NCBI GenBank assembly: GCA_021845665.1
Contig: JAJZVO010000024.1
Span: 1-56,850 of the forward strand
Source of the DNA: Bacteroidota bacterium
GTDB taxonomy: Bacteria; Bacteroidota; Ignavibacteria; Kryptoniales; JAKASW01
Direction of reading: 5' to 3'
DNA: 56,850 nucleotides
The translations under genes were made by a program, and so were the position numbers. The notes beneath the pieces were generated by a model. It was not told the origin of the DNA, did not search any database, and saw only the letters and a program-made list of their open reading frames with translations. Positions 1 through 9,863 of the stretch are shown piece by piece. The stretch's first letter is position 1; each line of letters starts with the position of its first letter.

Positions 1-1
1 A

Positions 2-97
2 CGCGCGACCCGCGGGTTCACCTTCGTCAGGATGATGGCACTACCGGAATTCTACGAAACCTGCATGACGCTCAAGAAGAGCACGGAGGAATTGTAG
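2..97 (+). CDS. 3' end of an unidentified gene (partial)
   Basis: An open frame enters from the left edge and ends at a TAG at 95-97, giving 31 residues that finish in LKKSTEEL. The charged helical tail looks like a protein C-terminus, but a second frame is also open here and the fragment is too short to name. It could equally be chance. Confidence 0.35.
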   Translation, partial: RATRGFTFVRMMALPEFYETCMTLKKSTEEL

Positions 98-416
98 GTC
101 TGCTAAGAAAGCTCCATGATCTGGCTTCTCTCCTCCTTCTAGAGATGCGGCCGAAAAGTCCACGCTGAAAGGTTGAACCTCGAAGGACTCAAAAAACGCG
201 CAAAGACCCCGAAGAAAAGAACCGTTTTTGCAATCATATTCCCTTTGTGAATTCTGCGTTCCCTTTCTGGCCTTTGTGGTTATGCTTTTCGGCCCGGCTT
301 CTATGTATGGGCTATTTATTCGGCAAGTGAACCAACTGGGTTAAGTGGAATTTTCCATATTTGATTGAAACGGTTAAATTCCGTGTCCTAGAGCATTTCC
401 TCCCGAAATAAACCTC
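98..416. other. Intergenic, no gene recognised
   Basis: Between the possible partial gene and the first promoter candidate I see no convincing coding frame, RNA gene or clear terminator. A minus-strand frame that covers part of this stretch and runs to 590 has no ribosome binding site and is treated as spurious. Confidence 0.5.
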
Positions 417-445
417 TTGACTTTGACGCTTTTGTCCGCTAATTT
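417..445 (+). promoter_or_regulatory. Candidate sigma70 promoter for the first TonB receptor
   Basis: TTGACT (417-422), a 17-bp spacer and TAATTT (440-445). If used, transcription starts near 452 and leaves a leader of about 255 nt before the receptor start at 708. The -10 box is imperfect, so this is weaker than the 6243 promoter of the paralogous unit. Confidence 0.4.
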
Positions 446-707
446 TTGGAGGTTTGTTCGACCAGCCAATAAACGTGTCAGGGAAATATGCAAGGTTGGC
501 AGGACCTCGGACAACTCCATTAGCTATAGAAGAACCTCCACAAGCGTAAGCACCTCCATTCGCAAAAGAACCTCGGCGCTCACAGGGCACAAGTGATTTG
601 TGAGCCGCTATTCGAGTGATTCCTTAATTCATACCATTGGTCCGGCTGTATCTCTTTAGGTACCGCAAGCAGTTTCCAAGAGCGACTGACAACCGAAGGA
701 GCTCGTG

Positions 708-3683
708 ATGGTACGATCAATTGTCAAAGGACTTACCTTTGCTATTCTGCTCTTCTCCTTATTAATCGTTCGCGCCCGTGCGGCACAGAACGGTACCGTC
801 CAGGGAAGCGTCCGGGATTCTCAAACGGGTGAAGCGCTCCCAGGCGCCAACATGCTGTTGCTGGGAACCAGTATGGGGGCGGCATCGGATCTGAACGGCA
901 ATTTCGTGATCAGAAATGTTCCTCCCGGCTCCTACCGTATGCGTGCCACCTATGTCGGTTACAACGCCAGGACAGTAGATGTCGTCATCAAGGATGGTGA
1001 GGCTGTTACCCTCGATCTGAAGCTTGACGCCGTCGGGATCAAAGGGAAGGAAGTGGTTGTCACGGCCCAGGCCAGCGGACAGAACTCCGCCATCAATCAG
1101 CAGCTCTCCTCCGTCCAGATCACAAATGTGGTATCAGCCGCGAAGATTCAGGAGCTCCCCGATGCAAATGCGGCTGAGTCAGTCGGAAGGCTGCCGGGTA
1201 TTTCGCTCATCAGAGAAGGAGGCGAAGCTTCTCAAGTCGTAATACGTGGTCTGGCACCACAATACAATCAAGTGACTATTGATGGTGTTGAGATGGCAAG
1301 TGACGTCGCATCTGCCAATAATCTGACGAGCACCGATTTAAATGACGTGAGCAATAGCCTGATGGGTGATAGGGGAATGGATTTGAGTATGATTTCATCG
1401 AACAGCCTCGGTGGAATCGAAGTAATAAAGGCAATTACACCTGACATGGACGCGGCAGTGCTCGGTGGAGTTGTCAATTTCGACATGAGAAAAGCCGCGG
1501 CAGGCACGCACGACCTCGTTCCAAATTTCAATTTGCTTGCCCAGGGAGCGTACAACCAGTTAAAGAACACGCGGAACGATTATAAATCCGTGGCCTCCGC
1601 CGAAAATCGATATCTCAACAACAACTTCGGCGTTTTTCTGGAAGGATCTGCCGAAAGACGAAATCTCAGCGACAACGAACTCAGTGTAGGTTATACGTTG
1701 AACGACAAGAGCCACGGTGATGCCGGGATACCCGATTTGACATCGTTAACTCTACAGGACGCGTACAGGATGCGCAATCGTTACAATGGTACACTCGTTA
1801 TGGACTATAATGCAGGGGGGACTAGCCTTGGCCTGATGAATTTCTTGAGCACGAGCGACACGAAAGCAACGTATAGAAATCAGACGGCTTATATATTGAA
1901 CGCCACCGGGCGGCAACTAAACTACGGCCTTACCGGCGCGGATACAAAATTGAATGTCTTGACCAACCTGTTGAGTCTAAGGACCTACATCCCACTTTTC
2001 CAGGTCGATGTCAGGTTGTCTCACTCGTACTCTGAAAATCAGGATCCCGGCGATGCCACCTTCGATTTTATCCAGGATTACGGCGGCTTCTCTGGCGGGG
2101 TCGGACCGTCGATCTCAAAGTTGCCCCCGAGTGTCATAGCGGCCTACATACAACCAAATGATACCACTGCCTGGTTGGACAACATCAGTAACTCCAGCAG
2201 CTTAACGAAGGAGCGGATTTATCAGGGAAAGATCGATCTTCTGCACGTGTTCAATATTTCCGACCTGTTCTCGGCTAAATTCAAATTCGGGGGGATGTAC
2301 CAGGAGAGAATCCGCTCTTACGCTTACGGTCAGAGAAGCGGCTCGACAATTTATGACGGGGGCGATGCAGTCGTTGTTGCGTTCAGAAGAGCGTTTCCGA
2401 CGTTGACCACGAACAACATCGGGTTAAGCCTGTCCAATTTTGTCTACGATGGCTACAGTTACGGCAATTTCCTCAACGGGGATTATACGATGGCGTACCC
2501 TCTGAACGACGGTTTGATGTGGAAGCTTGTGCCAATCGCCATGAAGACTAATGCCTCCACTACCATCGGTGGTGGATACAAGGCAAACGACCTGGCGTCA
2601 AGGGTCAACAACTATTCCGGCACCGAAAAACGAAGTGCTGCCTATGGGATGTTGACAATCGATATCGGCGACAAGCTGACACTTCTTCCCGGTGTCCGCT
2701 ATCAGAACCTCGCGACAACATATACAGGAGGAAGGGCAGATCTGACTATACCGGGCGGGGTCTATTCAGATACAACCGTCTCCGAATCTCACGGCTATTT
2801 TCTACCGATGGCTCATTTGATATACAGACCTGTTGATTGGCTGCAAATACATTTCGCTTACACAAACACGCTGAATTACCCTGACTATAGCATAGTCACT
2901 CCAAGGTATTCGATAACGACCAGTTGGGTTTCCATTAATAACTATCGTCTGAAACCGGCAACATCGGAGAATTTTGACCTGGCGTTCTCAGCTTACTCGA
3001 ATGCCCTCGGACTCTTGACAATAGATGGGTTCAGCAAGCGGATCAAGGACCTCATTTTCTATTCCCACACGATTGACACGAGTCTGGCGGCATATCCTGA
3101 ACTACCGCAATACACCGGTACCGTGTGGCAGATCGCTACCTATATTAACAGCCCTTTTCCCGTTAACGTCTATGGCCTCGAAGCTGACTGGCAGACTCAT
3201 TTTTGGTATCTGCCCGGACCTTTATCGGGGATGATTTTGAGCGTCAATTACACTCACATCTTCTCGCAGGCGCATTACCCTAAGACCATATACAACTTCA
3301 TTTACGACGAATACGGTAATGCCGTCAGACAAATTACCGATACTTCATACACGGATCGTTTACTCGATCAGCCGAATGATATCGCCAATCTGGCGATCGG
3401 ATATGACTACAAAGGCTTTTCGGCAAGAGTCTCGATGCTGTACCAGGATAATGTATTCAAACAGCCTGATTTCTGGATGCAACAGAGAGTTTTGTCTGCG
3501 AAATATACGCGATGGGATATTTCCCTCAAGCAGGACCTGCCGTGGCACGGACTGCAGGTCTATCTAAACCTCAACAATATAACAAGCGAAAATGACATCA
3601 GTATTAATGAACGGACCAGCTATCCGGCGTCGGAACAACGATATGGATCGGAGGCACAGTTAGGTATTCGTGTGAGATTGTAG
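708..3683 (+). CDS. TonB-dependent outer-membrane receptor, copy 1
   Basis: About 991 residues. An N-terminal signal peptide is followed by a carboxypeptidase-regulatory-like beta domain (about 27-110, motifs GEALPGAN, DLNGNF, VPPGSYRM), a TonB plug (about 115-260, with ELPDANAAESVGRLPG and VVIRGLAPQYN) and an outer-membrane barrel ending GIRVRL. This class imports a ligand, often an oligosaccharide, across the outer membrane using TonB energy. AAGGAG at 696-701 favours ATG 708 over the GTG three bases upstream. The next gene follows after 39 bases behind a strong AGGAGGT, so the two are probably co-transcribed. It is paralogous to the receptor at 6660: plug regions nearly match while barrels diverge, suggesting different ligands. 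No SusD partner is present, so the substrate is unknown. Confidence 0.93.
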   Translation: MVRSIVKGLTFAILLFSLLIVRARAAQNGTVQGSVRDSQTGEALPGANMLLLGTSMGAASDLNGNFVIRNVPPGSYRMRATYVGYNARTVDVVIKDGEAVTLDLKLDAVGIKGKEVVVTAQASGQNSAINQQLSSVQITNVVSAAKIQELPDANAAESVGRLPGISLIREGGEASQVVIRGLAPQYNQVTIDGVEMASDVASANNLTSTDLNDVSNSLMGDRGMDLSMISSNSLGGIEVIKAITPDMDAAVLGGVVNFDMRKAAAGTHDLVPNFNLLAQGAYNQLKNTRNDYKSVASAENRYLNNNFGVFLEGSAERRNLSDNELSVGYTLNDKSHGDAGIPDLTSLTLQDAYRMRNRYNGTLVMDYNAGGTSLGLMNFLSTSDTKATYRNQTAYILNATGRQLNYGLTGADTKLNVLTNLLSLRTYIPLFQVDVRLSHSYSENQDPGDATFDFIQDYGGFSGGVGPSISKLPPSVIAAYIQPNDTTAWLDNISNSSSLTKERIYQGKIDLLHVFNISDLFSAKFKFGGMYQERIRSYAYGQRSGSTIYDGGDAVVVAFRRAFPTLTTNNIGLSLSNFVYDGYSYGNFLNGDYTMAYPLNDGLMWKLVPIAMKTNASTTIGGGYKANDLASRVNNYSGTEKRSAAYGMLTIDIGDKLTLLPGVRYQNLATTYTGGRADLTIPGGVYSDTTVSESHGYFLPMAHLIYRPVDWLQIHFAYTNTLNYPDYSIVTPRYSITTSWVSINNYRLKPATSENFDLAFSAYSNALGLLTIDGFSKRIKDLIFYSHTIDTSLAAYPELPQYTGTVWQIATYINSPFPVNVYGLEADWQTHFWYLPGPLSGMILSVNYTHIFSQAHYPKTIYNFIYDEYGNAVRQITDTSYTDRLLDQPNDIANLAIGYDYKGFSARVSMLYQDNVFKQPDFWMQQRVLSAKYTRWDISLKQDLPWHGLQVYLNLNNITSENDISINERTSYPASEQRYGSEAQLGIRVRL

Positions 3684-3722
3684 ATCGCGAGCTACAAAAC
3701 GCTAACCCAAATAGGAGGTAAT

Positions 3723-5945
3723 ATGAAAAGAAAGACACGGCTGATACTTGTAATGCTAATCATGGGGTTCGTTACCCCAGGTCTATCGACAACCTTTTCC
3801 GCATGGTCTGATCAAAGAATAACTCTCTTTGGAGATCCCGATCTGAGCAAGCTCTACATCGGTGGTGGTGGGGCTTTGATGCCATCATTTGGTGGAGGTT
3901 GGACGCTTTTCGTATCAGTCAATCTGACAACGCCCAACCCGAGCAGCATAAAATTCTACGTGAACAATCCGCCCTATACACCCGGAGTGGCTCCAGTCCA
4001 GGCTTTCCTTTACGGAAAGGATACTTGGATAATAGACTTTCCGTTTCAACGCGGAACGCCATATACAATATTCGTCGGTGTTACCTATCCAGAAAAGATG
4101 GGAGTGTACACCTGTGGAACTTGGAGCGGGCGGTGGGATTTCCTCCTCGGAACGGAGCTTTCTCAATTGCAAAAAGTGTCAGATCAGACGGTAGATACTC
4201 TAGTCATTGCGCCCCTTCCGCCGGGAAATATCAATACCGTTATTAACGGAGATACGCTCGCTGGCGGTATAAGGGCGCACCCCAATCGCGTTTATGAATT
4301 GAAACGCGGCTTAGTCTACCAGGTGAGCGAACCCATGAGGATAAACGGCTCTCTTACGATCATCGATAGCGGTGCGACCACAACACGTCCTCCAGTACTT
4401 GCTCCGCAGATTCTTTCCGACAATTCTTCTGTGGATCACTTCTTCGAGCTGAATGGCAAAGGAAGCACAGTCACTATGAAGAATTTGTACCTCACCAATT
4501 TTCGCGCTGACGGAAGTATCTACGGCTGGGATGATTGCATCCGTATAAATGCCGACAGTATCAAACTAACGCTAAGGGGAGACATTTTCGACGGATTCGA
4601 CCACACAGTTCTGATGCTGGCAGGACAATGGGACAAGATGCTCGTCACAGACTGCACTTTCAGGAATGAGATGCACAACAGTTCATACTTCGGTGGAGGT
4701 TCTCTACTTTCCAACAGTCACACCGCCATGGATACCACGATTTTTGTGAACAACACTTTCTTCTGCAACAATTCCTACATCTGGTCTGTACGCGGGTATT
4801 GTCCCAACGCGGTGTTCTCTCACAACACGCTTGTCCTCGGCACTGTAAATCCTTTCTTGGCGCAAGTTGCGCAAAACATTCGAATGGAGAACAACATCTT
4901 CTATGCTATGCACTCTTACGGGGGAATTCCTGATCATGTAATAAACAGCTGGTTTCTGAATTACCCTGATACCGCGTCGAGCAGTATCATCCAGGCGAGA
5001 ACATACGATACTACCAGCACCTGGTATTATGTCTGGGGAGATAGCGGGAATGCAATTCCGGGTCCGGAGGTTTACGTCGGTGACGGCGGGACGGGCAATG
5101 TCAAAGTTACCGCAGCGATGGTTAATCCCTCCAGCAGACTTTTCCATCTCCGGCACAACGACTATTTCTGGCCGCAGTCATTATTTACTTTCTACACGCA
5201 ATACAATGACACTGTCAAGACCACTGATACCGTACAAGTGCCGAACATGACCACCTCTGAGGTCAACAAAGTGCTCCTCCGCAGGCTCTACCTGCCGAGA
5301 TGGATCAGCCAGTACACTCTGTATGCGATCGGTCAGATGAAAAAAAATGGGGCCGATGTCGATACATCAGGAAATTTGAACGTTGACCCACAATTCAACA
5401 CAGACATAACTAACCAATTCAACAAGTTGCTGTCCTATGTCGGAAAAATAGCGAGCAATAAACTGGATACCGCCTGGTACTACAATCCAACCAACGGTTC
5501 GCTTTATCCTCCGGCATGGCCTCTCGTTGAGAACCTCGCCTATACTAACACTTCGCTTCAGAATGCTGGCACCGACGGCTACGCTCTCGGCGATCTCAAC
5601 TGGTTCCCGACTCAGAAAGCAGCCTGGCTCGCTGCCGGCGGTCTGGCGCTCGGTGTCCAGAAAGTCCCGATTCAGGTCCCTGATAAGTTCGAACTGAGCA
5701 ATAACTATCCGAATCCATTCAACCCGTCGACAGATGTAAGAGTAAGCCTGAAGACGGCCGGTGTCATCAGCCTCAATGTGTACAATGTCCTCGGCCAGCT
5801 CGTTAAAGTGATCGACCAGGGATACAGGCCCGCAGGTGTGTACATCTATAATATCAACATGGACAACTTCGCGAGCGGTGTTTACTTCTATTCATTGCGG
5901 CAAGGAAGTAATTCGGTAACGAAAAAGATGCTTCTCCTTAAGTAG
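3723..5945 (+). CDS. Secreted beta-helix protein with type IX sorting domain, copy 1
   Basis: 740 residues, starting at an ATG behind AGGAGGT (3714-3720). A signal peptide (about 1-25) is followed by a unique beta-rich region (30-150) and a right-handed parallel beta-helix-like region with short hydrophobic/Asn turns (about 190-400; e.g. FVNNTFFCNNS, NIRMENNIF). The last 75 residues are a type IX secretion sorting domain: [26 protein letters not shown], and a terminal KMLLLK. The protein is therefore predicted to be exported and anchored or released at the cell surface. Such folds often bind or cleave polysaccharide, but no catalytic signature was recognised. It pairs with the upstream receptor, and the same pairing recurs at 6660/9864, implying joint work on one ligand. 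Confidence 0.88.
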   Translation: MKRKTRLILVMLIMGFVTPGLSTTFSAWSDQRITLFGDPDLSKLYIGGGGALMPSFGGGWTLFVSVNLTTPNPSSIKFYVNNPPYTPGVAPVQAFLYGKDTWIIDFPFQRGTPYTIFVGVTYPEKMGVYTCGTWSGRWDFLLGTELSQLQKVSDQTVDTLVIAPLPPGNINTVINGDTLAGGIRAHPNRVYELKRGLVYQVSEPMRINGSLTIIDSGATTTRPPVLAPQILSDNSSVDHFFELNGKGSTVTMKNLYLTNFRADGSIYGWDDCIRINADSIKLTLRGDIFDGFDHTVLMLAGQWDKMLVTDCTFRNEMHNSSYFGGGSLLSNSHTAMDTTIFVNNTFFCNNSYIWSVRGYCPNAVFSHNTLVLGTVNPFLAQVAQNIRMENNIFYAMHSYGGIPDHVINSWFLNYPDTASSSIIQARTYDTTSTWYYVWGDSGNAIPGPEVYVGDGGTGNVKVTAAMVNPSSRLFHLRHNDYFWPQSLFTFYTQYNDTVKTTDTVQVPNMTTSEVNKVLLRRLYLPRWISQYTLYAIGQMKKNGADVDTSGNLNVDPQFNTDITNQFNKLLSYVGKIASNKLDTAWYYNPTNGSLYPPAWPLVENLAYTNTSLQNAGTDGYALGDLNWFPTQKAAWLAAGGLALGVQKVPIQVPDKFELSNNYPNPFNPSTDVRVSLKTAGVISLNVYNVLGQLVKVIDQGYRPAGVYIYNINMDNFASGVYFYSLRQGSNSVTKKMLLLK

Positions 5946-5968
5946 TGGATCGGTTCCGTTACTGCATG

Positions 5969-6000
5969 GGACTGCCGGTTTCCCGGCAGTCCTTTTTTTT
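5969..6000 (+). terminator. Rho-independent terminator
   Basis: Perfect 10-bp stem GGACTGCCGG (5969-5978) / CCGGCAGTCC (5983-5992), a 4-nt loop and eight T's. It ends the first receptor/beta-helix transcript 24 bases after the stop codon. Confidence 0.93.
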
Positions 6001-6242
6001 AACTCTTCGGTGCATGGTTTGTTTCCAATTCAACGTGTGGGTGGCTTCTCATTGCTTTGACAAACATAAATGCGAATTGGTGCCGTCGAAGCTGCTCTTG
6101 CGACACAGCGGTCAATTTCCCCAAGTTTATAGAAGGAGCGATTTATTCGTTAAGAAACTCAACCGACCGCACCATCGGAGCTGTACTATAACAAATCGCC
6201 TTAAAATGGAGAAATTTCAGGCCTGCCCGATGCAGAAAGTTC

Positions 6243-6271
6243 TTGACAATAAGGTGTAGGTTGTCTATAAT
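6243..6271 (+). promoter_or_regulatory. Perfect consensus sigma70 promoter for the second receptor unit
   Basis: TTGACA at 6243-6248, exactly 17 bp, then TATAAT at 6266-6271: both hexamers match the consensus at every position. The inferred start near 6278 gives a leader of about 380 nt before the receptor ATG at 6660. It follows the terminator at 5969-6000, so unit 2 is transcribed independently of unit 1. Confidence 0.8.
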
Positions 6272-6505
6272 TAGTTGGTTTTTTCGAGCGACCGACAAAC
6301 TGCGACACCCACAGCCAGAGAGAAGCAATAGAACCTTTGTTTACGCAGAAGCACTTTCCATTACCCCCGACGCCAAAAACCTCGGCAGTACCGAATTTGA
6401 TTGACTCTCCGAGTACCCACCAGGCGAAGCGATCGACAAACATCCGGAACTCTGTGGAACCAACCGCACTGTTCAAGAAATTAGTCGTAAGGAGTGCGCC
6501 ATGTC

Positions 6506-6541
6506 CCGAAGAAGGACCGGGCGATCGCCGGGCTTTTTCGG
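6506..6541 (+). other. Hairpin in the long leader of receptor 2
   Basis: CCGAAGAA (6506-6513) pairs with TTTTTCGG (6534-6541, one G-U), enclosing an inner CCGG/CCGG stem around 6517-6531. It lies within the transcribed leader, just after an ATG (6501) with its own AAGGAG that is in frame with the receptor. It could act in attenuation or translational control. Nothing else in the 6272-6659 leader was recognised. Confidence 0.4.
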
Positions 6542-6659
6542 CACTTCTAATTACGGAAGTATCGCTTTGTTCGTCCTCGCTAGGTTTAACTCGAGCCAAA
6601 GCGGAAGACTCGAGTGGGATGCTGCATCCCTTGAAAAGAAATCATCAAAGGAGAAAATG

Positions 6660-9650
6660 ATGCGCGGAAGAATTTTTACCGCTTTCAGTACATTAATTCT
6701 GTCTCTCTCTTTCTTCTGCGGGATTGCCTATCCCGCTGCCAGCGGCACCGTGGAAGGAATAGTCAAGGACGCTCAAACAGGAGATGCGCTCCCGGGCGCA
6801 AATGTCCTGATAGTCGGAACGAGCCTCGGTGCGGCGACCGACCTGAACGGCAGGTTTACTGTGGAAAATGTTCCTCCGGGATCATATGAGATCCGGACCA
6901 CTTACGTCGGGTACAAGTCAAAGACGATGCATATCGACGTGAACCCCGGTGCGAAGCTTAATGTTGAATTCAAGCTTGCCGCCGTCGGCATACAGGGCAA
7001 AGAGGTCGTGGTTACTGCCCAGGCGAGCGGACAGAATGGCGCAATCAACCAACAGCTGACTTCCGATCGCATAGAGAACGTGGTGTCCGCGGCGCGCATC
7101 CAGGAACTGCCGGACGCTAATGCGGCAGAATCGGTGGGAAGGCTTCCCGGTATATCTCTGATCAGGGAAGGGGGGCAGGCTACGCAAGTTGTGATCCGTG
7201 GATTGGCGCCTCAGTATAACGAGATCACTATAGACGGGGTACAGATGCCGGGAAATGTCACTTCGCTTAGTAACGCAGGCACTATCCAGTCAAGTGGAGC
7301 AGGCAGCAGCGATCTTACTTCAGCTTACACATCCGGTGACCGCGGTGTTAACCTGAGCATGGTTTCGTCGAGCATGCTGGGAGGTATTGAGGTGACGAAG
7401 GCAATTACACCGGACATGGATGCAGCCGTGCTCGGCGGCGTCGTGAACTTCACCCTGCGAGAAGCAGCAACGAGAAAAGCTCAGCTGCATCTGCTTGCCC
7501 AGGGTGGATACGATAATCTGAAGAGTACCTATAACGATTACAAGTTCGTCGCGACATTCGAGAAGCGTTTTTTTGACGACAAGTTCGGAGTGTTTGCCGA
7601 GGGTGACGCCGAGCGGCAGAACCTCTCAGCTAATGAACTCGGCGCGAGCTATAGCGTAAATAGCCCGAAGTTGAATGTCACGAACCCGATATACCTGGAC
7701 GGCGTGACCCTTCAGGACATACCGAGCACAGAGAAGCGATACGATGCTACTTTGACTCTGGATTATCGCCTTCCCGATGGGAAGATCGGTCTAATGAACT
7801 TTTTCAGCTCCGGCATCACTAATAGTGTGAATCGCAGCGAGAGCTTCAACCTTGTCGATGGTGGAAACGACCATGTGTACGGCCTCCAGGCGCAGCAGCA
7901 AAATTTGACTGCTGCAACCAGTATACTTGATTTCCAGCAGCAAATATCGGCATTGAACGTTCACCTGAAACTTTCGAATGCCTTCTCTCAAACCCAGCTT
8001 CCCTATATAGATACATGGAACTTCGTGCAGGGATTGCCGACCGGCTTTAGTTCATTGGGGGCCGAGAGCCTTAGCCCGACTCAGATTCCGGCCTTGGCTT
8101 ACGATAGCCTGCAGATAACCGGCCTGGATCTGCTAAAGCAAGCGTCCAGCATGTTAAGACAAGACGACATAGGGGCACAGCTGGACTTCAAGACAAACAT
8201 AAATTTCTCCAACCAAGTTACGAGTGTGCTTAAATTTGGCGGAGCATTCAGATACACTAACAGATCATTTAATTACCTCCAGGGTGACGGAAACGTCGAA
8301 CCGAGTGGAGCCAATGTGGTGGCGGGCATCGCTCAGAATTACCCATGGATGCGATCCACAATAAACACCTACGGCGCAATCCTCCCGTTGTTCGCCGACA
8401 GCAGCTACAGCTACGGCAGCAATTTTCTGGGAGGTGGATACAAAATGGGCCTTCCTATAAACCTGGCACTCATGGAACAGGTGCTGAACATTGCAAAGAG
8501 GACCGGCACGCTGGAGTCCTGGTCTCCCGATGCGTTGCAGTCGGGAATCAACAACTACTGGGGGCAGGCATACAGGAGCGCGGGTTACGGAATGATAACG
8601 GTGCATTTTGGCCCTGACCTGACTTTCCTGCCGGGCGTCAGATACCAGGTGTTGCAGACCGAGTTCGGTGCCCCGAGGGCGCTCTCCCGCCTTGGCCCTG
8701 CTTCGAGGTATCAGTTTGCACATTACGATACCACAATGAATGAAGCGAACGGGTACTGGCTCCCGATGGTTCATTTGATCTACAACCCAACCTCGTGGTT
8801 CCAGATTCACCTGGCATATACAAACACACTGAACTATCCCGATTACACCGACATAACGCCTGAACTGGATGTCGGAAATAACAGCGTCGATTATCATAAC
8901 TATCTTCTGAAACCGGCAACCTCGGCAAATTACGATGCCATATTCTCCGTTTACGATAATACGCTTGGTCTCATCTCTGTGGATGCCTTCTACAAATCCA
9001 TACACAATTTAGTATTTCAGAATGGTAACTCGTCGGCACCGGCCTATATAATTAACCCGGCAGACTACCCCGGTCTCCCGAGCTATACCGCCGGATACTC
9101 GATAACGACTGCTATCAATGACCCTTATCCAGTCTACGATTATGGAGCGGAGATTGACTGGCAGACACACTTCTGGTATCTGCCCGGCCCGCTTTCAGGG
9201 CTAGTCCTCAATGTGAACTACACGCATGTCATTTCGAAAGCGAAGTATCCCTATACTTATCTCAACTTCGTTCATCCTACATATCCGGTGGTGGTCGATA
9301 CGGTTAGCGCTCCCTTCTGGGACCGCCTAATCGACCAGCCGAATGATATTGTCAATGTAACCCTCGGCTACGATCTGGGTGGTTTCGGCGCCCGCGTCTC
9401 TATGCTCTACAACGGCAATATATTCCAGTCATACAACTTCTGGCCGCAACTACGATCAACTACGGCCCAATTGCTTCAGTATGATGCTCAGGTCAAACAA
9501 GATCTGCCGTGGTCCGGGCTTCAGGTCTACTTGGATCTGAACAACATAAACGGTGAACCGAACATTCAGAATATTCAAGGTTCGGGCTTCCCAAGCTACG
9601 AATATTATTACGGTATGACGGCAGATCTTGGGATAAGAATGCAAATATGA
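6660..9650 (+). CDS. TonB-dependent outer-membrane receptor, copy 2
   Basis: About 996 residues. Layout matches copy 1: signal peptide, carboxypeptidase-regulatory-like domain (GDALPGAN, DLNGRF, VPPGSYEI), TonB plug (ELPDANAAESVGRLPG, VVIRGLAPQYN) and a barrel ending GIRMQI. The role is energised uptake across the outer membrane; the ligand is unknown. ATG 6660 was chosen because AAAGGAG (6647-6653) lies 6 nt upstream and it places the signal peptide at the N-terminus. An in-frame ATG at 6501 with AAGGAG would add 53 residues before the signal peptide, so it is less likely but worth noting. The gene is followed by its own terminator, unlike copy 1, so its beta-helix partner at 9864 may be expressed separately. 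Confidence 0.93.
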   Translation: MRGRIFTAFSTLILSLSFFCGIAYPAASGTVEGIVKDAQTGDALPGANVLIVGTSLGAATDLNGRFTVENVPPGSYEIRTTYVGYKSKTMHIDVNPGAKLNVEFKLAAVGIQGKEVVVTAQASGQNGAINQQLTSDRIENVVSAARIQELPDANAAESVGRLPGISLIREGGQATQVVIRGLAPQYNEITIDGVQMPGNVTSLSNAGTIQSSGAGSSDLTSAYTSGDRGVNLSMVSSSMLGGIEVTKAITPDMDAAVLGGVVNFTLREAATRKAQLHLLAQGGYDNLKSTYNDYKFVATFEKRFFDDKFGVFAEGDAERQNLSANELGASYSVNSPKLNVTNPIYLDGVTLQDIPSTEKRYDATLTLDYRLPDGKIGLMNFFSSGITNSVNRSESFNLVDGGNDHVYGLQAQQQNLTAATSILDFQQQISALNVHLKLSNAFSQTQLPYIDTWNFVQGLPTGFSSLGAESLSPTQIPALAYDSLQITGLDLLKQASSMLRQDDIGAQLDFKTNINFSNQVTSVLKFGGAFRYTNRSFNYLQGDGNVEPSGANVVAGIAQNYPWMRSTINTYGAILPLFADSSYSYGSNFLGGGYKMGLPINLALMEQVLNIAKRTGTLESWSPDALQSGINNYWGQAYRSAGYGMITVHFGPDLTFLPGVRYQVLQTEFGAPRALSRLGPASRYQFAHYDTTMNEANGYWLPMVHLIYNPTSWFQIHLAYTNTLNYPDYTDITPELDVGNNSVDYHNYLLKPATSANYDAIFSVYDNTLGLISVDAFYKSIHNLVFQNGNSSAPAYIINPADYPGLPSYTAGYSITTAINDPYPVYDYGAEIDWQTHFWYLPGPLSGLVLNVNYTHVISKAKYPYTYLNFVHPTYPVVVDTVSAPFWDRLIDQPNDIVNVTLGYDLGGFGARVSMLYNGNIFQSYNFWPQLRSTTAQLLQYDAQVKQDLPWSGLQVYLDLNNINGEPNIQNIQGSGFPSYEYYYGMTADLGIRMQI

Positions 9651-9679
9651 AATTTGATTTTAACAACATTTCCGGAAAC

Positions 9680-9719
9680 GGGCCGGGAATTCTCATAGAG
9701 ATGGCCCTGAGTTTTTTTT
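9680..9719 (+). terminator. Rho-independent terminator after receptor 2
   Basis: GGGCC (9680-9684) pairs with GGCCC (9703-9707), with an inner TCTC/GAGA stem, followed by eight T's. The outer stem is short, so partial read-through into the downstream gene is plausible. Confidence 0.65.
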
Positions 9720-9736
9720 CACCTACCGAGGAGGTG

Positions 9737-9831
9737 ATGATGCTAAGTCATTTATGATCATGTTTAGGACGAAACGCCGTCACGCGGCTGAAATGTCGCG
9801 CGAAGCGGTTATTCTTTTCAAGAACAATTAA
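9737..9831 (+). other. Two coupled mini-reading frames in the leader of the second beta-helix gene
   Basis: An AGGAGG lies just before ATGATG at 9737/9740, which opens a six-codon frame (MMLSHL). Its TGA overlaps an ATG (ATGA at 9754-9757) that opens a 25-codon basic peptide ending at TAA 9829-9831. The arrangement resembles a leader peptide with translational coupling, but both frames are very short and could be chance or relics. Confidence 0.3.
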
Positions 9832-9863
9832 CTCAAAGAACCTCAAGAAGGAGAAGGATCTAC

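Noticed and set aside
312-590. Minus-strand 92-residue open frame
   Set aside because: No ribosome binding site, no recognised family, and it lies over the candidate promoter and leader of the first receptor.
6501-6659. N-terminal extension of receptor 2 starting at ATG 6501
   Set aside because: It would bury the signal peptide 53 residues inside the protein; the later ATG has a better site and matches copy 1.
8265-9005. 246-residue minus-strand open frame within receptor 2
   Set aside because: Antisense to a well-supported receptor gene, with no family features.
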